From the NCBI GenBank assembly GCA_002361355.1, contig DESQ01000049.1, positions 1 through 64,000 on the forward strand: 64,000 nucleotides of DNA, read 5' to 3'. The notes under the pieces were generated by a model. That model made no database searches. It was not told where the DNA came from and worked only from the letters and a program-made list of their open reading frames with translations. The position numbers and the translations under genes were made by a program. Each line of letters opens with the position of its first letter. The stretch's first letter is position 1. Shown here one piece after another: positions 42,535 through 52,008 of the stretch. Source of the DNA: Lachnospiraceae bacterium UBA3310 (lineage in GTDB: Bacteria; Bacillota; Clostridia; Lachnospirales; Lachnospiraceae).

Positions 42535-43638
42535 CTAATCCTGCAAAATCCTGACCGCCTTGAAAGGGGAACGATAAGATACATTGGAAATCCGGATGCC
42601 GGTCTTGGGATTGCTGGCATGAATCACCTGCCCATTTCCGATATAGATCGCCACATGGTTGATAGTCTTTCCCTTTCCGTAGAAAATCAAATCTCCCGGC
42701 TTCGCCTCGGACACTTTGATGGTAGTGCCGCAGTTTGCCTGCGCTCTGGAAGAGTGCGGGAGACTTACACCGTACTTCTTAAAGACACTCAGGACAAAGC
42801 CGGAACAGTCCGCCCCCTTTGTCAGACTAGTGCCGCCCCACACGTAAGGATTCCCCAAAAATTCCTTCGCATACTGGCAGATATCTACGCGCACATCGGA
42901 AATTCCCTGTCCGTAAAGCAGCTCCGACATCGTGATCGCCGTGCCAAGCTCCGCGCTGACTTCCACGTATTCCCCGGAGACAAACACTTCGTCGTCGTCC
43001 AGAAAAACCTTAACCCAGTCGCCCTCCACGGCTGACACTTCCAGCTCCTCGCCTCTTGGCACCAATGTGATGACCTCCGAGTCCGTGTTGGCTTCCGCCC
43101 TGACCTTCAAGCTGTCGGTCGTGACCGTCGCCACGGTCGTTGCCAGTTCCTCCGCCTTCATTTTCGCGGGAACACCGGTCAAAAGATAATCACGGCTCAC
43201 ATAACCGTCCACATTGCCGGACTGGATATGCGCCCATGTATCATCCATATCTATCACTTCACAGGCGGCATTCTTCGGCAGTTTTCCCACAAGCCTTCCG
43301 TCCTCCGCCGCAATGGCCCGAATGTTCAAATTATCGTCCACATCGGCAATTCCCAGATTCGTATAACCCCAGTTCGCGTTCTTTGCACGCTCATAGGCAA
43401 GCGCATAATCCTCCGCCGTCTTGTCCGCAATCAGGATCACACCTGAACCGATGGCATCTTCCTGCAAAACATCCTGCGCCGTCTCTGCACCGTCTTCCCC
43501 ATCCTGTACGAGTTCTTTTTCCAAGTCCAGTTGTCCTATCGGAAGCAGATCCGGAATCGGCATAGTCGCCTGTACAGGCATGGATATGCACGCAATCATA
43601 ACACTCGTTATCATCAGTAAAATCTTTCGTCTCTTCAT
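42535..43638 (-). CDS. Secreted NlpC/P60 peptidase with SH3b domains
   Basis: A 367-residue exported cell-wall hydrolase. It has a signal peptide (about 1-25), a linker, two SH3b-type domains (about 90-150, NLNIRAIAAEDG; about 170-230, SLKVRAEANTDSEV) and a C-terminal NlpC/P60 domain (about 250-367) with the catalytic Cys in GADCSGFV and His in NHVAIYIGNG and the HAS segment. It likely cleaves D-Glu-diaminopimelate bonds in peptide stems. The ATG at 43638 has GAGAGGA upstream; a GTG 21 bases earlier is in frame. It follows the Na/phosphate symporter gene by about 40 bases and may share its promoter. Confidence 0.92.
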   Translation of the reverse strand: MKRRKILLMITSVMIACISMPVQATMPIPDLLPIGQLDLEKELVQDGEDGAETAQDVLQEDAIGSGVILIADKTAEDYALAYERAKNANWGYTNLGIADVDDNLNIRAIAAEDGRLVGKLPKNAACEVIDMDDTWAHIQSGNVDGYVSRDYLLTGVPAKMKAEELATTVATVTTDSLKVRAEANTDSEVITLVPRGEELEVSAVEGDWVKVFLDDDEVFVSGEYVEVSAELGTAITMSELLYGQGISDVRVDICQYAKEFLGNPYVWGGTSLTKGADCSGFVLSVFKKYGVSLPHSSRAQANCGTTIKVSEAKPGDLIFYGKGKTINHVAIYIGNGQVIHASNPKTGIRISNVSYRSPFKAVRILQD

Positions 43639-43677
43639 TTCGAAAGCAATTCCTCTCACGCCATCTGCCCTGTCTTT

Positions 43678-45312
43678 CTAGTTTGGCTCAAAGTAGCTGT
43701 TGGCAAAAGCAATATTTGTCGCATGATCCGCCACTCTCTCCAATCCCGATACGATGTCCGAGAACAGGGCTCCCGCCTCAGGCGAACACTCGTTGTTCGA
43801 AAGCCGCTCAATATGCCTCTGCTGCAATTCTTTCTCCTTCTCGTCTATGGCTTCCTCAAGATTTCTGATATCCTCCACATGTTCTTCCGTGCTCTTAACA
43901 AACATCTCAAAAGAGAAACGAAGAATGGTGTTGACCATATCCATCATCTCTCCCAGCTCGCGCTGCGCCACCTTGGAGAAACCTACACCAGTCTCCTCCC
44001 TGCGCACTGCCGCATCCGCAATATTTTCCGCGTGGTCGCCGATCCGCTCAATATCGTTGACCACATGGAAGAGTGCGCCAATGCTCTTCAAATCCTCGAT
44101 CGGCAGGGTTGTCTGGTTGATTTTCACCAGATAGTTCGTTATGGCATGGCTCAGGAAGTCGATGTTCTTCTCCACCTCGTAAACCTCCCTGATCTCCTCC
44201 TGATCAAGCGTAACCAGCGCATTCATCGCACGGTTCAGATTCTCATTCGCAAGAGATGCCATGCGATCCAGCTCTTTGATAACCTCAACCACCGCTGTGG
44301 CAGGGTTTAAGACCACCGTCTCACCAATGTATTTCAACTGGTAGCTGTCCCTGTAACCGATCTTCCTGTCATCGCCGGGCACCAGCAGATAGGTAAGCTT
44401 TACAATCTGTTTGATAAACGGCATCATAATGATAACCTGAAATACCTTGATGAAAATATGGGCAAAGGCAACCACACGGCCCGCGTCGCCGCCAGCTAAA
44501 AACGTGAGGGCATCCACCACCTCGCTTACTGCCAGCGAGAATATTATGTAAACTATAATCGTTCCGATCACGTTAAAAATCAAGTGAATCGATGCCGCCC
44601 TCTTCGCATCCTTCTTACCTGCCAGAGAAGCAAGAAGTGCGGAGGTACAGGCGCCGATATTACAGCCCAAAATGACAAACATGCCGATATCCATGCTCAT
44701 CAGGCCCTGATTGGCAAGAAGTACCAGGATACTGACTGTCACGGAGGAGCTCTGGATCACCGCCGTGATTATCGTTCCCAAAAGAACCGCTAAAAGCGGA
44801 GACTGCAAAGATGCGAACAGTTCCAAAACTGCCGGGGAATCCTTCATGCCCGCCATGGCGCCCGACATGGAACCAAGCCCCATGAAGAGAACGCCGAATC
44901 CGACAATCACCTCACCCCATTGGGAAATCTTCTGTTTTTTGACAAACATGACAACAAGCACACCCACAAGTAAAATCAGAGGCGCCGCCTTCTCTAATTT
45001 AAAGGAAACAAGGAGCGCCGTAACCGTCGTACCGATGTTAGCGCCAAAGATCACGCCCGCCGCCTGCGTAAGCGTCATCAGACCCGAGTTTACGAAACTG
45101 ACCACCATGACCGTACAGGCCGAGGAAGACTGGATTACCGCTGTGAAGATCACGCCCACAAGCATGGCCGTGAACCGGTTCGTCGTCAGCCGCTCCAGGA
45201 TTCCTCTCAGTCTGGCGCCGGCTACCTTCTCAATACTGTCGCTCATGATACCCATACCATACAGAAACAGCCCAAGACCGCCGCACATGGTAAGAATGAT
45301 AGATAGACTCAT
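43678..45312 (-). CDS. Na+/phosphate symporter family (NptA-like) with PhoU-like domain
   Basis: A 544-residue membrane protein. The N-terminal half holds about eight helices in two inverted repeats, each with the QSSS motif (VIFTAVIQSSSACTVMV; ITAVIQSSSVTVSIL) of Na/Pi cotransporters. The C-terminal ~200 residues are a cytosolic PhoU-like helical domain (DIERIGDHAENIAD; GLERVADHATNIAF). Phosphate import, or control of it, is the family role. Confidence 0.92.
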   Translation of the reverse strand: MSLSIILTMCGGLGLFLYGMGIMSDSIEKVAGARLRGILERLTTNRFTAMLVGVIFTAVIQSSSACTVMVVSFVNSGLMTLTQAAGVIFGANIGTTVTALLVSFKLEKAAPLILLVGVLVVMFVKKQKISQWGEVIVGFGVLFMGLGSMSGAMAGMKDSPAVLELFASLQSPLLAVLLGTIITAVIQSSSVTVSILVLLANQGLMSMDIGMFVILGCNIGACTSALLASLAGKKDAKRAASIHLIFNVIGTIIVYIIFSLAVSEVVDALTFLAGGDAGRVVAFAHIFIKVFQVIIMMPFIKQIVKLTYLLVPGDDRKIGYRDSYQLKYIGETVVLNPATAVVEVIKELDRMASLANENLNRAMNALVTLDQEEIREVYEVEKNIDFLSHAITNYLVKINQTTLPIEDLKSIGALFHVVNDIERIGDHAENIADAAVRREETGVGFSKVAQRELGEMMDMVNTILRFSFEMFVKSTEEHVEDIRNLEEAIDEKEKELQQRHIERLSNNECSPEAGALFSDIVSGLERVADHATNIAFANSYFEPN

Positions 45313-45366
45313 CTCGATTCAGATATCCTTCCTTTGTTCTGCTTCGTTAAAAAGCTACACTTCTCT

Positions 45367-45395
45367 ATTGTATCGAAAAAAAAATCCTCTTACAA
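45367..45395 (-). promoter_or_regulatory. Promoter of the Na/phosphate symporter gene
   Basis: Minus strand TTGTAA (45390-45395), 17 bases including a 9-T run, TACAAT (45367-45372). Confidence 0.7.
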
Positions 45396-45404
45396 GCCCT
45401 TATG

Positions 45405-46319
45405 TCAAAAAAAAGCGTTTCTGCCGGCAGCCACATCCTCCTCAATCTGGCTTTGCAGCGCCTTCACGCTGTCAAAAGTCCGCTCCGCCCGACGAAATGC
45501 CAAAAGCTCCACCGTGATGTCCCTGTCGTAGATTTCTCCCTCAAAATCGTAGAGATAAGTCTCCACCCCCATAATCCGCTCGTCGGAGACCGTGGGTTTA
45601 CACCCCACATTGGTGATGCCCCGATAGCTGACGCCGTCCAGCAGGATTCTGGAATAATAGACGCCGTTTGGCGGAAGGAGCTTCCCTTTATCCGGCAGAA
45701 GGTTGGCAGTTGGCATACCAAGCCTTCGCCCCAGCGCCCTGCCGTGCACCACCCTGCCGCTTATGCTGTAGGGCATGCCAAGCATACGGGTGACCGCCTC
45801 CATCTCTCCCGCCCGGACAGCCTTGCGCACTCTGGTGGAGCTCACTTCCTTCCCGTCCACCCGCACCTTGTCAATCAGTTCCACCTGATAGCCGTAGTCC
45901 TGCGCGTGCGCAGCAAGAAGCGCATAATCCCCCGCCCCTCCTTTACCGAAGGAGATATCCGGCCCAGCGCAGAGATAGACAGTCCGCATCTGTCCCGCCA
46001 GATAGCGGGAAACAAACGTCACCGGCTCCGTGGCCGCTGTATCCGGATTCAATGGAAATTCAATCAGTACGTCAATCCCCATCTGCGCAAAAGCCGCGCG
46101 TTTCTCTTCCCTGACAGATAATTCCTTCTCATCTCCTCCGAAAAAGAAAGCCGCCGAAGTGTCGAAGGTGAATACCACCGCCTGAAGGCCCCGCTTTTTC
46201 TGCTCCAGCACCTTGTCTAAAAGCCTTCGGTGCCCCAGATGAATCCCGTCAAACTTGCCAAGAGCCACCGCACTTGGTTTCTCCAGATGAAATTCTGTTG
46301 TATTTTCTATAATTTTCAT
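45405..46319 (-). CDS. ribF: Bifunctional riboflavin kinase / FAD synthetase
   Basis: A 304-residue enzyme. The N-terminal FMN adenylyltransferase domain has the nucleotidyl-transferase motif ALGKFDGIHLGHRRLL (about 19-34) and SSTRVRKAV. The C-terminal riboflavin kinase domain has GRALGRRLGMPTANL and the GVYYSRI / GITNVGCKPT segments. It makes FMN and FAD from riboflavin. Last gene of the rimP-to-ribF operon, nine bases after truB. Confidence 0.96.
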   Translation of the reverse strand: MKIIENTTEFHLEKPSAVALGKFDGIHLGHRRLLDKVLEQKKRGLQAVVFTFDTSAAFFFGGDEKELSVREEKRAAFAQMGIDVLIEFPLNPDTAATEPVTFVSRYLAGQMRTVYLCAGPDISFGKGGAGDYALLAAHAQDYGYQVELIDKVRVDGKEVSSTRVRKAVRAGEMEAVTRMLGMPYSISGRVVHGRALGRRLGMPTANLLPDKGKLLPPNGVYYSRILLDGVSYRGITNVGCKPTVSDERIMGVETYLYDFEGEIYDRDITVELLAFRRAERTFDSVKALQSQIEEDVAAGRNAFF

Positions 46320-46327
46320 AACATTCC

Positions 46328-47245
46328 TTATTTTTCATCCGACTGCAAAAACATCTTTACAGGTCTCGCTTCCCCGTTCCCGTATCGGTAAACGCCATAA
46401 AAGCGCCCTGTCTCATCGTACATCCGAATCTGCTCCTCCTCATGCAGATCCCCTGCGTCCATGAAGAAATCCGTCAAAAGCCGGTTCCCATTCTCCAAAA
46501 GGCGCTTTCCCGCAGATGTCACAGTCACAGCGCGGTAAGTCTCAAACACAGCGTCCGGCGGAATCATAACATCAGATATTTTATCTTCATCCCGCAGCTT
46601 TTCAATCTCCGAAAGCCGAAGAGCACTGTCAATGCTAAAAAGCCCTACCCTGCTTCGCGTTAAAGATGCCATCGCACCGCCGCAGCCCAGCCGTTCCCCG
46701 ATATCATGACAGAGCGTCCGGATGTAAGTCCCCTTGGAACAGACCACGCGGAAACGAATCGTCGGGAGCGCCATCTCCAAAATTTCCAACTCGCTGATTT
46801 CTATTCTACGGGGTTTCCGCTCCACTTCCTTCCCCGCCCTAGCCAGCTCATACAGCCTTTTCCCATCCACCTTAAGAGCTGAGTACATGGGCGGGATCTG
46901 TTCATAACCTCCCAGGAAAGAGAGAATACACTGCTTTGCCCGCTCCTGCGTAACCGCCGAAAGCCTTTCCTCCTCCGCTTTGAATAACACCCGTCCTGAT
47001 AAATCCTGCGTATCGGTTGACACGCCAAGCCGTAGTGTGGCAATATACTCCTTATCCCAATCCGTAAGCATATCACACAGCTTTGTGCCCGAACCAAAAC
47101 ATACAGGAAGCACGCCGACCGCATCCGGATCGAGTGTCCCTGTATGCCCTATTTTTTTCTGTTTACAAATGCCCCGAAGCCTTGCCACAACATCGTGTGA
47201 CGTAAACCCGGCTTCCTTATAAACATTCATGATTCCGTTATACAT
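46328..47245 (-). CDS. truB: tRNA pseudouridine-55 synthase
   Basis: A 305-residue enzyme that isomerises U55 in the T-loop of tRNA. The catalytic motif GTLDPDAVGVLPVCFG (Asp about residue 40) and the conserved KVDGKRLYELAR and CSKGTYIRTLCHDIG are present, with a PUA-like C-terminus. The N-terminus MYNGIMNVYKEAGFTSHDVV aligns with the family start. Operon position after nrnA. Confidence 0.96.
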   Translation of the reverse strand: MYNGIMNVYKEAGFTSHDVVARLRGICKQKKIGHTGTLDPDAVGVLPVCFGSGTKLCDMLTDWDKEYIATLRLGVSTDTQDLSGRVLFKAEEERLSAVTQERAKQCILSFLGGYEQIPPMYSALKVDGKRLYELARAGKEVERKPRRIEISELEILEMALPTIRFRVVCSKGTYIRTLCHDIGERLGCGGAMASLTRSRVGLFSIDSALRLSEIEKLRDEDKISDVMIPPDAVFETYRAVTVTSAGKRLLENGNRLLTDFFMDAGDLHEEEQIRMYDETGRFYGVYRYGNGEARPVKMFLQSDEK

Positions 47246-47262
47246 AAATGTCCTGTCTCTTT

Positions 47263-48234
47263 CTATGCCTGCTCCCGTGTCTGCGCCTGCTTCAACTGCA
47301 TCGCAATCTCCTTCGAGATGTTGTTGATATTGTCGTGGTATGTACCGTTCATCGTACAGCCTGCGGCACGCACATGTCCGCCGCCGCCAAATTTCACCGC
47401 CACCTGCGACACATCGACAACGCCGTTGGAGCGCATGCTCACCTTATACTCCAGCGTACCGATCTCGTACATGAAAATCGCGCAGTCCACGCCCCTGACA
47501 CTCTGCAGTTGGTTCACGATACCGTCCAGATCCTTGGGCCCTACCTGATAAAACTCCATCATACGCCGGGTCACCATGCTGACAATACACCTGTCATTCA
47601 TAAAACGCACGCTCTCCAGAACCGCCCTTCCCATGATCTGCGTCTGTACATAAGTCTTCTCAAAGAAGGTATGCTCTATCAATGCCGAAAAATCAAATCC
47701 AAATTTAAGCAGTTCCGCAGCAATTTGCAGCGTATGCGGCGATGTGTTGGAATAACGGAACACGCCCGTATCGTGGGCGATACCAATGTAGACAGCCTTG
47801 GCAATCTCCTCATCCACAAGCGCCGGTTCCATCAGGTCATAGAGCAGCTCCGCCGTGGAGCTTCTCTCCGGCTCCACAATATTGACATCGCCACAGCCCG
47901 TATTGCTGATATGATGATCAATATTGATACGCCTGCGCGCCCGTCTGAAAATAGTCAGCGCATCGCCAAGACGTTCGTCATTACAGTCCATCGCAAAGAA
48001 AACATCATAAATTTCATCGGTATTAAATTCTGATTTAATTTTTTCAATTCCCTCTAAAATCCGAAAAGGCGCCGGCGGTTCTTCCAGATAGATGTCGATT
48101 TTCGCCTCCGGCAGTTCCTTTTTCAAATAATAGTATAATGCCATGACCGAGCAGACACAGTCCCCGTCCGGTCTCACGTGCCCGCTGATCGCTATCGTCT
48201 TTGCATCCTTTAATTCACTGTTGATCCTCTTCAT
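47263..48234 (-). CDS. nrnA: NrnA-type DHH phosphoesterase (nanoRNase / pAp phosphatase)
   Basis: A 323-residue DHH/DHHA1 protein degrading 2-5-nt RNAs and 3'-phosphoadenosine-5'-phosphate in relatives. DHH-domain motifs: GHVRPDGDCVCS (about 17-28), FFAMDCNDERLG, INIDHHISNTGCGD. The DHHA1 motif is GGGGHVRAAGC near residue 290. I placed the start at 48234, where GAGGA is six bases upstream; 48240 is also in frame. The gene overlaps rbfA. Its place between rbfA and truB is usual in clostridia. Confidence 0.93.
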   Translation of the reverse strand: MKRINSELKDAKTIAISGHVRPDGDCVCSVMALYYYLKKELPEAKIDIYLEEPPAPFRILEGIEKIKSEFNTDEIYDVFFAMDCNDERLGDALTIFRRARRRINIDHHISNTGCGDVNIVEPERSSTAELLYDLMEPALVDEEIAKAVYIGIAHDTGVFRYSNTSPHTLQIAAELLKFGFDFSALIEHTFFEKTYVQTQIMGRAVLESVRFMNDRCIVSMVTRRMMEFYQVGPKDLDGIVNQLQSVRGVDCAIFMYEIGTLEYKVSMRSNGVVDVSQVAVKFGGGGHVRAAGCTMNGTYHDNINNISKEIAMQLKQAQTREQA

Positions 48235-48622
48235 CTTCATTCCTCATATTCATTCCCGCAGCTTTGCGATCTGACGCCAACACTTCCTCAATCCGCTTCG
48301 ACATGTTCACCCCATAGGCAATCGACTGATCCATAATAAACTGAATCTGCGGCGTGTTCCGCAAGTTGATGGTTCTCGCCAACTGCCCCCGGATATACCC
48401 TTCCGCGCTCTCAAGTCCCGCAAGTGTATCCGTCTGTGCCTTCTCGTCGCCGAGCACACTGATCCATGCCTTGCAGGTCTTTAAGTCCGGGGCAACCTCC
48501 ACCGCAACCACCGAGGTCATCGGCGCGATTCTGGGATCTTTGATCTCTCCGCGGATCATCTCCGCCAACACGCGCTGCACCTCACCGTTGATGCGGGTGT
48601 TTTTGACACTATTCTTTCTCAT
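48215..48622 (-). CDS. rbfA: Ribosome-binding factor A
   Basis: A 135-residue KH-fold protein for late 30S subunit maturation and cold adaptation. Conserved text: NTRINGEVQRVLAEMIRGEI at the N-terminus, DPRIAPMTSVVAVEVAPDLK, and LRNTPQIQFIMDQSIAYG near residue 100. It overlaps infB by four bases and nrnA by about 20. Confidence 0.95.
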   Translation of the reverse strand: MRKNSVKNTRINGEVQRVLAEMIRGEIKDPRIAPMTSVVAVEVAPDLKTCKAWISVLGDEKAQTDTLAGLESAEGYIRGQLARTINLRNTPQIQFIMDQSIAYGVNMSKRIEEVLASDRKAAGMNMRNEDEEDQQ

Positions 48623-51390
48623 CGCGGTACCTCCACCATGATGTAAGCCTCAACAACATCGAGCTCCTGCATCTTGTCAAAGCCCTCGAACACAAGACCG
48701 CACTCAAATCCGGCCTTCACTTCTTTCACATCATCCTTGAAACGCTTCAGGGAAGCGAGTTCACCCTCATAAATCTGTTCTTCGCCTCTGTGGATACGGA
48801 TCTTGCACCCTCTCTGGAACTCTCCGTCAAGCACATAGGAACCCGCAATGTTGCCGATTGCGGAAGCCTTGAAGATCTGACGCACCTCCGCGTGGCCGAT
48901 GACCTTCTCCTCGAAAATCGGGTCTAACATGCCCTTCATAGCCGCCTCGATATCCTCGATGGCCTGATAAATCACTTTATAGAGACGCACATCCACACCC
49001 TCACGCTCCGCCACAGTCTTTGCGGTAGCGTCCGGCCTCACGTTAAAGCCGATAATGATGGCCGAAGACGCGGAAGCAAGCGACACATCGGACTCATTGA
49101 TCGCTCCTACGCCGCCGTGAATGCACTTCACCACAACCTCTTCGTTGGACAGCTTCATCAGACTCTGTTTCACCGCCTCCACGCTGCCCTGTACATCCGC
49201 CTTGACGATCAGGTTCAGCTCTTTCAGATTGCCCTCCTGAATCTGGTTGAACAGATCGTCGAGGGACATCTTTGTCTTAGTATCTGCAAGCATCTCCTCT
49301 TTATGCTGCGCCATATAGGTCTCCGCATAAGATTTCGCGCTCTTATCATTCTCATGGACAATGAACACTTCGCCTGCGCTTGGCACATCGGACAAACCGA
49401 GAATTTCCACAGGCGTAGAGGGTTTCGCCTCCTTCACCCGTCTGCCCTTATCGTCTATCATGGCTCTCACCTTACCGTGGCTTGCTCCCGCGGAAATAAA
49501 ATCTCCCACATGAAGCGTACCCTTCTGTACCAGCACGGTGGCCACCGGGCCTCTGCCTTTGTCAAGTTCCGCCTCGATGACAAGGCCTCTGGCATTTCTG
49601 TTCGGATTGGCTTTTAACTCCAGGATCTCCGCCGTGAGCAGAATCGTCTCCAGAAGGGTTTCAATGCCCTCACCCGACTTTGCTGACACCGGCACAAACT
49701 CCGTGGATCCGCCCCAGTCTACCGGAATCAGTTCATATTCCGTCATCTCCTGCTTTACGCGGTCAATATTCGCATTCGGCTTATCAATCTTGTTGACCGC
49801 CACAATAATTTCAATGCCCGCTGCCTTCGCGTGGTTAATCGCCTCCACCGTCTGCGGCATAACCCCGTCGTCAGCCGCCACGACCAGCACCGCGATATCC
49901 GTGGAATTGGCGCCGCGCATACGCATGGCAGTGAACGCCTCATGACCCGGCGTATCCAAAAAGGTGATGCTCTGTCCTTTTGCGCTTACCGTGTATGCAC
50001 CGATTGCCTGTGTGATGCCGCCTGCCTCCTTATCCGTCACATTCGTCTTACGGATCGCGTCAAGCAGGGAGGTCTTGCCGTGGTCTACGTGTCCCATTAC
50101 GCAGATTACCGGCGGACGCGCCACCATCGTGGCGGCATCCTCCTCCTCCTCGCGAAGAAGTTCCTCGATAACGTCAACCTTTACCTCTTTCTCACAGATG
50201 ATCTCATACTCGATGGCGATATTCTCCGCCTCCTCAAAGGTGACATCTGAATTTAAGGTCACAATCTGTCCCTGTAAAAAGAGCTTTTTGATGATTGCGG
50301 AAGGCTGGATCTTCATCTTATCCGCCAGTTCCTTGATGGTCAGCGTCTCAGGGATCGTGATTACTTTGATCTGCTCCTCCTTGGACTCTTCCGGCTTCTT
50401 CTCCGGCTTGATAAAGCGTCCTGCCTTATTGCGGTTCTTTACTGCCGCTTCGTCCTCCTCATAGATATGATCCTTCCTGGAACGTTTATTCCTGTCCTGA
50501 TTTGCTCTGCGTTTTTCATCATCCCTGTGACTCTGCGCATCCTTTCCGGGCGCCTCAGGGACAAAGTCCTTCGGACCGTTATTTTTCCTAAATCGATTGT
50601 CCTGCCCGCCATTTCCTCTCTGAGGGCGCTCACTATTTCCACCGTTCCTGCCAAAAGCGTTGGGAGCGCCGCCGCTTTTACGATCAGTCTGACCGCCGTT
50701 AAAATTCGTTCTGCCCTGACTCTCAGGTCTGCGATTTTCTCCTGCACTGCCCACTCTCTCCTGTCCGGGAGCCGGTCTGCTGCCGGCCGCCGCGTTCTTA
50801 TTGTTTTCGCGCTTCTCCTGCTGTCTCTGCTCCAGCCTTCTCTCCTGCTGCTGTTTCTGCCTGACATCGTAAGGTTCCGCCGTCACCGGAATAGGCTTCT
50901 GCGTCGGACGCACAATCCTGTGGGGCGCATTCTGCGTCTGTACCGGGCGGGCGCCGTTTGACATGGGCCTGTTGTTCCCTCTGCTTTGTCCGCCTCCCGC
51001 ACTCTGACCCTGGGAAGAGCGTCCTCCCATCTTGGAATTATGGGGATTGCTCACGAAGATGATCCTTTTCTTCTTGGGCGTCTCTGCCTTTTCCTCTTTT
51101 TTGGAGTTCTCCGCCGCCGGTTTTTCCGATGCCGTCTCCGCCTTCGCCGCCGCCTTCTCAGCCTCCTCTTTCACCGCAGGCTTTTCCTCTGGCGCCGCCT
51201 CTTTGTTTTTCGCGGACGGCTCCGCCTGCCCGGAAGATGCGAACTCTTTTCTCACAAGCGCAATCGCCTCATCCTCAATGGAACTCTGCGCCACCTTCAC
51301 CTCATATCCTTTGGCCTGCAAAAAGTCGATCAGTTCCTTACTTTTCCTGTCTAACTCTTTTGCCAGCTCATGTACTTTCATCTTCGCCAT
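48619..51390 (-). CDS. infB: Translation initiation factor IF-2
   Basis: A 923-residue GTPase placing initiator tRNA on the 30S subunit. The IF2N motif at the start (KVHELAKELDRKSKELIDFL) is followed by a long low-complexity linker (about 55-335) first rich in A/E/K, then G/R/N/Q. A second IF2N domain precedes the G domain: G1 GHVDHGKTSLL, G3 DTPGHEAF, G4 NKIDK. Domains II, III and the C-terminal fMet-tRNA-binding domain follow. GGAGG lies eight bases before the ATG at 51390. Confidence 0.97.
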   Translation of the reverse strand: MAKMKVHELAKELDRKSKELIDFLQAKGYEVKVAQSSIEDEAIALVRKEFASSGQAEPSAKNKEAAPEEKPAVKEEAEKAAAKAETASEKPAAENSKKEEKAETPKKKRIIFVSNPHNSKMGGRSSQGQSAGGGQSRGNNRPMSNGARPVQTQNAPHRIVRPTQKPIPVTAEPYDVRQKQQQERRLEQRQQEKRENNKNAAAGSRPAPGQERVGSAGENRRPESQGRTNFNGGQTDRKSGGAPNAFGRNGGNSERPQRGNGGQDNRFRKNNGPKDFVPEAPGKDAQSHRDDEKRRANQDRNKRSRKDHIYEEDEAAVKNRNKAGRFIKPEKKPEESKEEQIKVITIPETLTIKELADKMKIQPSAIIKKLFLQGQIVTLNSDVTFEEAENIAIEYEIICEKEVKVDVIEELLREEEEDAATMVARPPVICVMGHVDHGKTSLLDAIRKTNVTDKEAGGITQAIGAYTVSAKGQSITFLDTPGHEAFTAMRMRGANSTDIAVLVVAADDGVMPQTVEAINHAKAAGIEIIVAVNKIDKPNANIDRVKQEMTEYELIPVDWGGSTEFVPVSAKSGEGIETLLETILLTAEILELKANPNRNARGLVIEAELDKGRGPVATVLVQKGTLHVGDFISAGASHGKVRAMIDDKGRRVKEAKPSTPVEILGLSDVPSAGEVFIVHENDKSAKSYAETYMAQHKEEMLADTKTKMSLDDLFNQIQEGNLKELNLIVKADVQGSVEAVKQSLMKLSNEEVVVKCIHGGVGAINESDVSLASASSAIIIGFNVRPDATAKTVAEREGVDVRLYKVIYQAIEDIEAAMKGMLDPIFEEKVIGHAEVRQIFKASAIGNIAGSYVLDGEFQRGCKIRIHRGEEQIYEGELASLKRFKDDVKEVKAGFECGLVFEGFDKMQELDVVEAYIMVEVPR

Positions 51391-51405
51391 ACTCACTACC
51401 TCCAC

Positions 51406-51729
51406 CTATTTCGAGTCTCTTAAATGCTTCCGTATCGAATTTGCAAATCCCGCGTCCGTCACCGCAAGAACCGATCTTTCTTCCTTGCCCATGGAATGTC
51501 CCAGCACATCTTTCGTTCCATGAAACGCATAGGGAACTTCATAAAAATCACACATGTTACTATATTTTTTTCTGGTATTACCCGACGCATCTTCAGCTAT
51601 AATGACCAGACCCGCTTTGCCGCTCTTGACAGCTACTTCCGTTGCAAATCCGCCACTGACAACATTTCTGGAGCGTGCGGCGAGTCCCAGCATGGATAAT
51701 ACCTTATCCTTCCCCGGTATCTGACTCAT
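51406..51729 (-). CDS. ylxQ: L7Ae-family RNA-binding protein YlxQ
   Basis: A 107-residue L7Ae/L30e-fold protein. LGLAARSRNVVSGGFATEVA, LVIIAEDASGNTRKKY and the C-terminal VLAVTDAGFANSI are typical of YlxQ, a K-turn RNA binder with no settled role. The ATG at 51729 with GAGGAGGG upstream lies within the end of ylxR (26-base overlap). Confidence 0.9.
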   Translation of the reverse strand: MSQIPGKDKVLSMLGLAARSRNVVSGGFATEVAVKSGKAGLVIIAEDASGNTRKKYSNMCDFYEVPYAFHGTKDVLGHSMGKEERSVLAVTDAGFANSIRKHLRDSK

Positions 51730-51994
51730 GCCTGCCCTCCTCAAACTCCTTCTCCAGATTCTCGTATATTTCATCCGGTATGCACATTTTTAAAGAACGT
51801 TCCAGCCCTCTGTTCTTCCGCGCCTTCGCCAGGCATTCCCCGCTCTTGCAAAGGTAAGCGCCCCTGCCGTTCTTTCTCCCGCTCATATCTAACAGGATCG
51901 GGCCTTCCGCGCTCTTTAACACGCGCATCATCTCTTTTTTATCCTTCATCTTGGCACAGCCTACACACTGGCGCAATGAAACCTTTTTTGCCAT
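51704..51994 (-). CDS. ylxR: YlxR (DUF448) RNA-binding protein
   Basis: A 96-residue basic protein with the YlxR signature LRQCVGCAKMKDKKEMMRVL at the N-terminus and GRGAYLCKSGECLAKA in the middle. It belongs to the nusA-infB operon and is known in relatives as a nucleoid/RNA-binding regulator. GAGGAAG precedes the ATG. Confidence 0.93.
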   Translation of the reverse strand: MAKKVSLRQCVGCAKMKDKKEMMRVLKSAEGPILLDMSGRKNGRGAYLCKSGECLAKARKNRGLERSLKMCIPDEIYENLEKEFEEGRHESDTGEG

Positions 51995-52008
51995 TCTCTT
52001 CCTCGCTT